From assembly GCA_010093605.1 (NCBI GenBank), contig MU004182.1, positions 591,032 to 655,031 on the forward strand: a stretch of DNA of 64,000 nt, read 5' to 3'. This document shows, in pieces, positions 62,546 through 64,000 of this stretch. The notes under the pieces are model-generated. The model had not been told where the DNA came from, searched no databases, and was given only the letters and a program-made list of their open reading frames with translations. This stretch comes from Lophium mytilinum. Lineage: Eukaryota; Ascomycota; Dothideomycetes; Mytilinidiales; Mytilinidiaceae. Position 1 is the stretch's first letter, and each line of letters opens with the position of its first letter. The position numbers and the translations under genes were made by a program.

Positions 62546-64000
62546 ATGGCGACCCAATACAGCGATGAGTATGATGTCGTCGTTGCCGGATCTGGAATTG
62601 GTGGTCTTTCAGCCGCCATCACCGCCGCCGAGCGAGGTGCGCGTGTTCTCGTAGTAGAAAAGCTCGATAAGCTGGGAGGGGTCACCGCATTGTCGTCTGG
62701 AGTATTATGGCCAGGACCCAATTCGCTTTCAGAGAGCTTGGGCTTTGAAGACTCAGTTGAAGAAGCCCAAGCATATATGAACACGATTACGCGCGGCTTG
62801 GCCAAGGAGGACCTGAAGCTGGGATATCTCGCTAGGAGTCGTGAAGCCATTCAATACTTTACCGACAAGATTGGGGTTGAATTACAGGTCATTCGAGGCG
62901 TGCCAGACTATTATCACCCGTCTGTCCAAGGTTCCAAGGTCGAGGGGCGCTTTCTGGAAAGCAAGCCTTTTTCTGGCAAGCGCTTGGGGATGTGGACTGA
63001 CAAGGTGCTCACCTCACCATATGGACCCGCCTTCAGCTATGTCACAGGCACAGAATGGGCTGCGTCGCAGACCGGTAAGGCGAACATCGTCGAGAGCCTT
63101 CAACAGCACGTCCAGGAAGATGAACGCTGTGGGGGCGCTGGATTGTCGGCCGCCCTCGTCTACGCCGCGCTCCAGCACAACGTGGAGTTTCGGACTTCGA
63201 CCGCGCTCGCGGATTTGATTGTGGAAGATGGAAGAGTTGTAGGAGTGCTTATTGAACCAGTGGCGTCCTCGTCAGGGGGGGATGGGGTTACGAATGACAC
63301 TACGAAAGGAACTGGGAATCATGAAAAAGCACTTCGGCTGCAAGTACGGCAAGGAGTAGTTATGGCAATAGGGGGTTACGATTGGCGAAAGGATCTAGTA
63401 CAGGCATTTGACGGACTGAAGGAGTGTTCCACCATGGTGCCACCTACAATCACCGGAGACCACATCGTCATGGCATCAAAGGTCGGTGCTATTCCGATCC
63501 CGGCACGACTTCCAGGCCAAAGTCCTATATTCGTCGGGTATCGCGTTCCAGGAGAGGTCATCTTTGGGTATCCGTCATCACGTTTATTACTGGCAGGCGC
63601 TCCCCACAGCATTATCGTGAATCGAAAGGGGCTCAGATTTGCGAACGACGGCTTTTATCCCCACGTTGTCGAGCAGGTTACCCGATATGGCAGCCAGATG
63701 ACACACATGCCCAATTGGCCCGCCTGGCTGGTGTTCGACCAGAGCATGCTCGACAAGTATGGTTTGGCACCGACCTATCCTGGACAGCCACTTCCCGAAG
63801 GCCTTGCCATACAGGCCGATAGCATCAAAGAGCTTGCTGAGCGCGCTGGCATTGACTCAACCGGTCTGAGCGAAACTGTGGACCGATACAACGGCTACTG
63901 TGAAACAGCCACGGACCCTGAATTTGGCCGCGGCACGTATCCCTGGTCTGCAATTATGGTGGGCGACTATCGATTGAGGAACCCCAACATGGCAGAGCTT
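62546..64000 (+). CDS. FAD-dependent KstD-like flavoprotein 4 (partial, runs off the window)
   Basis: An uninterrupted frame from the ATG at 62546 to the window end (485 codons, no stop reached), so the gene is cut by the edge; by its paralog at 43041 it should need about 60-80 more codons. FAD motif YDVVVAGSGIGGLSAAI near 9-25, then GGVTALSSGVLWPGP, DKIGVELQVI, TSPYGPAFSYVTG, TITGDHIVMA, GAPHSIIVN and NWPAWLVFD. About half of residues match flavoprotein 2 by eye. A low-complexity insert (SSSGGDGVTNDTTKG near residue 242-256) is absent from the paralog. Function as for the other cluster flavoproteins: desaturation or ene-reduction on a cyclic carbonyl compound is inferred. Confidence 0.86.
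   Translation, partial: MATQYSDEYDVVVAGSGIGGLSAAITAAERGARVLVVEKLDKLGGVTALSSGVLWPGPNSLSESLGFEDSVEEAQAYMNTITRGLAKEDLKLGYLARSREAIQYFTDKIGVELQVIRGVPDYYHPSVQGSKVEGRFLESKPFSGKRLGMWTDKVLTSPYGPAFSYVTGTEWAASQTGKANIVESLQQHVQEDERCGGAGLSAALVYAALQHNVEFRTSTALADLIVEDGRVVGVLIEPVASSSGGDGVTNDTTKGTGNHEKALRLQVRQGVVMAIGGYDWRKDLVQAFDGLKECSTMVPPTITGDHIVMASKVGAIPIPARLPGQSPIFVGYRVPGEVIFGYPSSRLLLAGAPHSIIVNRKGLRFANDGFYPHVVEQVTRYGSQMTHMPNWPAWLVFDQSMLDKYGLAPTYPGQPLPEGLAIQADSIKELAERAGIDSTGLSETVDRYNGYCETATDPEFGRGTYPWSAIMVGDYRLRNPNMAEL

Overview
The window is nuclear DNA of a filamentous ascomycete (Pezizomycotina). The evidence is: short GT-AG introns (mostly 48-145 bp) inside most genes; a Zn2Cys6 transcription factor, an F-box protein, NmrA-like and SnoaL-like proteins; and a left end in which CpA/TpG dinucleotides are nearly absent while TpA is everywhere, the footprint of repeat-induced point mutation (RIP). 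A Dothideomycete is my best guess, because multiplied intron-like elements of the type seen at 33.4-34.9 kb are best known there. That is inference, not proof.

Layout. 1-9205: an AT-rich, RIP-degraded block filled mostly by one broken Ty3/Gypsy chromovirus-type LTR retrotransposon (left LTR cut by the window edge, right LTR at about 8330-8529). 9.7-33 kb: ordinary, loosely spaced genes: an SBF-like/RCH1-type membrane protein, a cytochrome b561 protein with a long RS-rich tail, a Zn2Cys6 regulator resembling the AmyR/COL-26 group, an F-box protein, a D-2-hydroxyacid dehydrogenase, a Baeyer-Villiger/FMO-type monooxygenase and an unknown protein. Between them lie a 5-kb gene-poor stretch with a minisatellite and an intact-looking 188-bp MITE (TA target duplication, perfect 31-bp inverted ends), and a tRNA-like pol III box region. 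33.4-35.9 kb: a repeat-rich border with an introner-like element family (one copy is the 240-bp intron of a gene, three more lie in tandem next to it) and a separate minisatellite of five units of about 98 bp.

36.7-64 kb (continuing past the right edge): thirteen genes in a row, almost all redox or ring-opening enzymes: a P450, four FAD-dependent fumarate-reductase/3-ketosteroid-dehydrogenase-like flavoproteins, two classical SDRs, an NmrA-like NAD(P) protein, a microsomal-type epoxide hydrolase, two Baeyer-Villiger monooxygenases, a crotonase closely resembling 6-oxocamphor hydrolase (a beta-diketone C-C hydrolase) and a SnoaL-like protein. No PKS, NRPS, terpene synthase or prenyltransferase is visible. 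The set reads as a degradation cluster for an alicyclic compound (terpenoid, camphor-like or steroid-like): hydroxylation (P450), oxidation to ketones (SDRs), desaturation (flavoproteins), ring oxygenation (BVMOs), and hydrolysis (epoxide hydrolase, beta-diketone hydrolase). A 7-bp word, CGGATAA, recurs in the intergenic regions of this cluster, including an inverted pair before the beta-diketone hydrolase gene, and is a candidate shared regulator site. This cluster is the most promising undescribed system in the window. Its substrate is not known from sequence.
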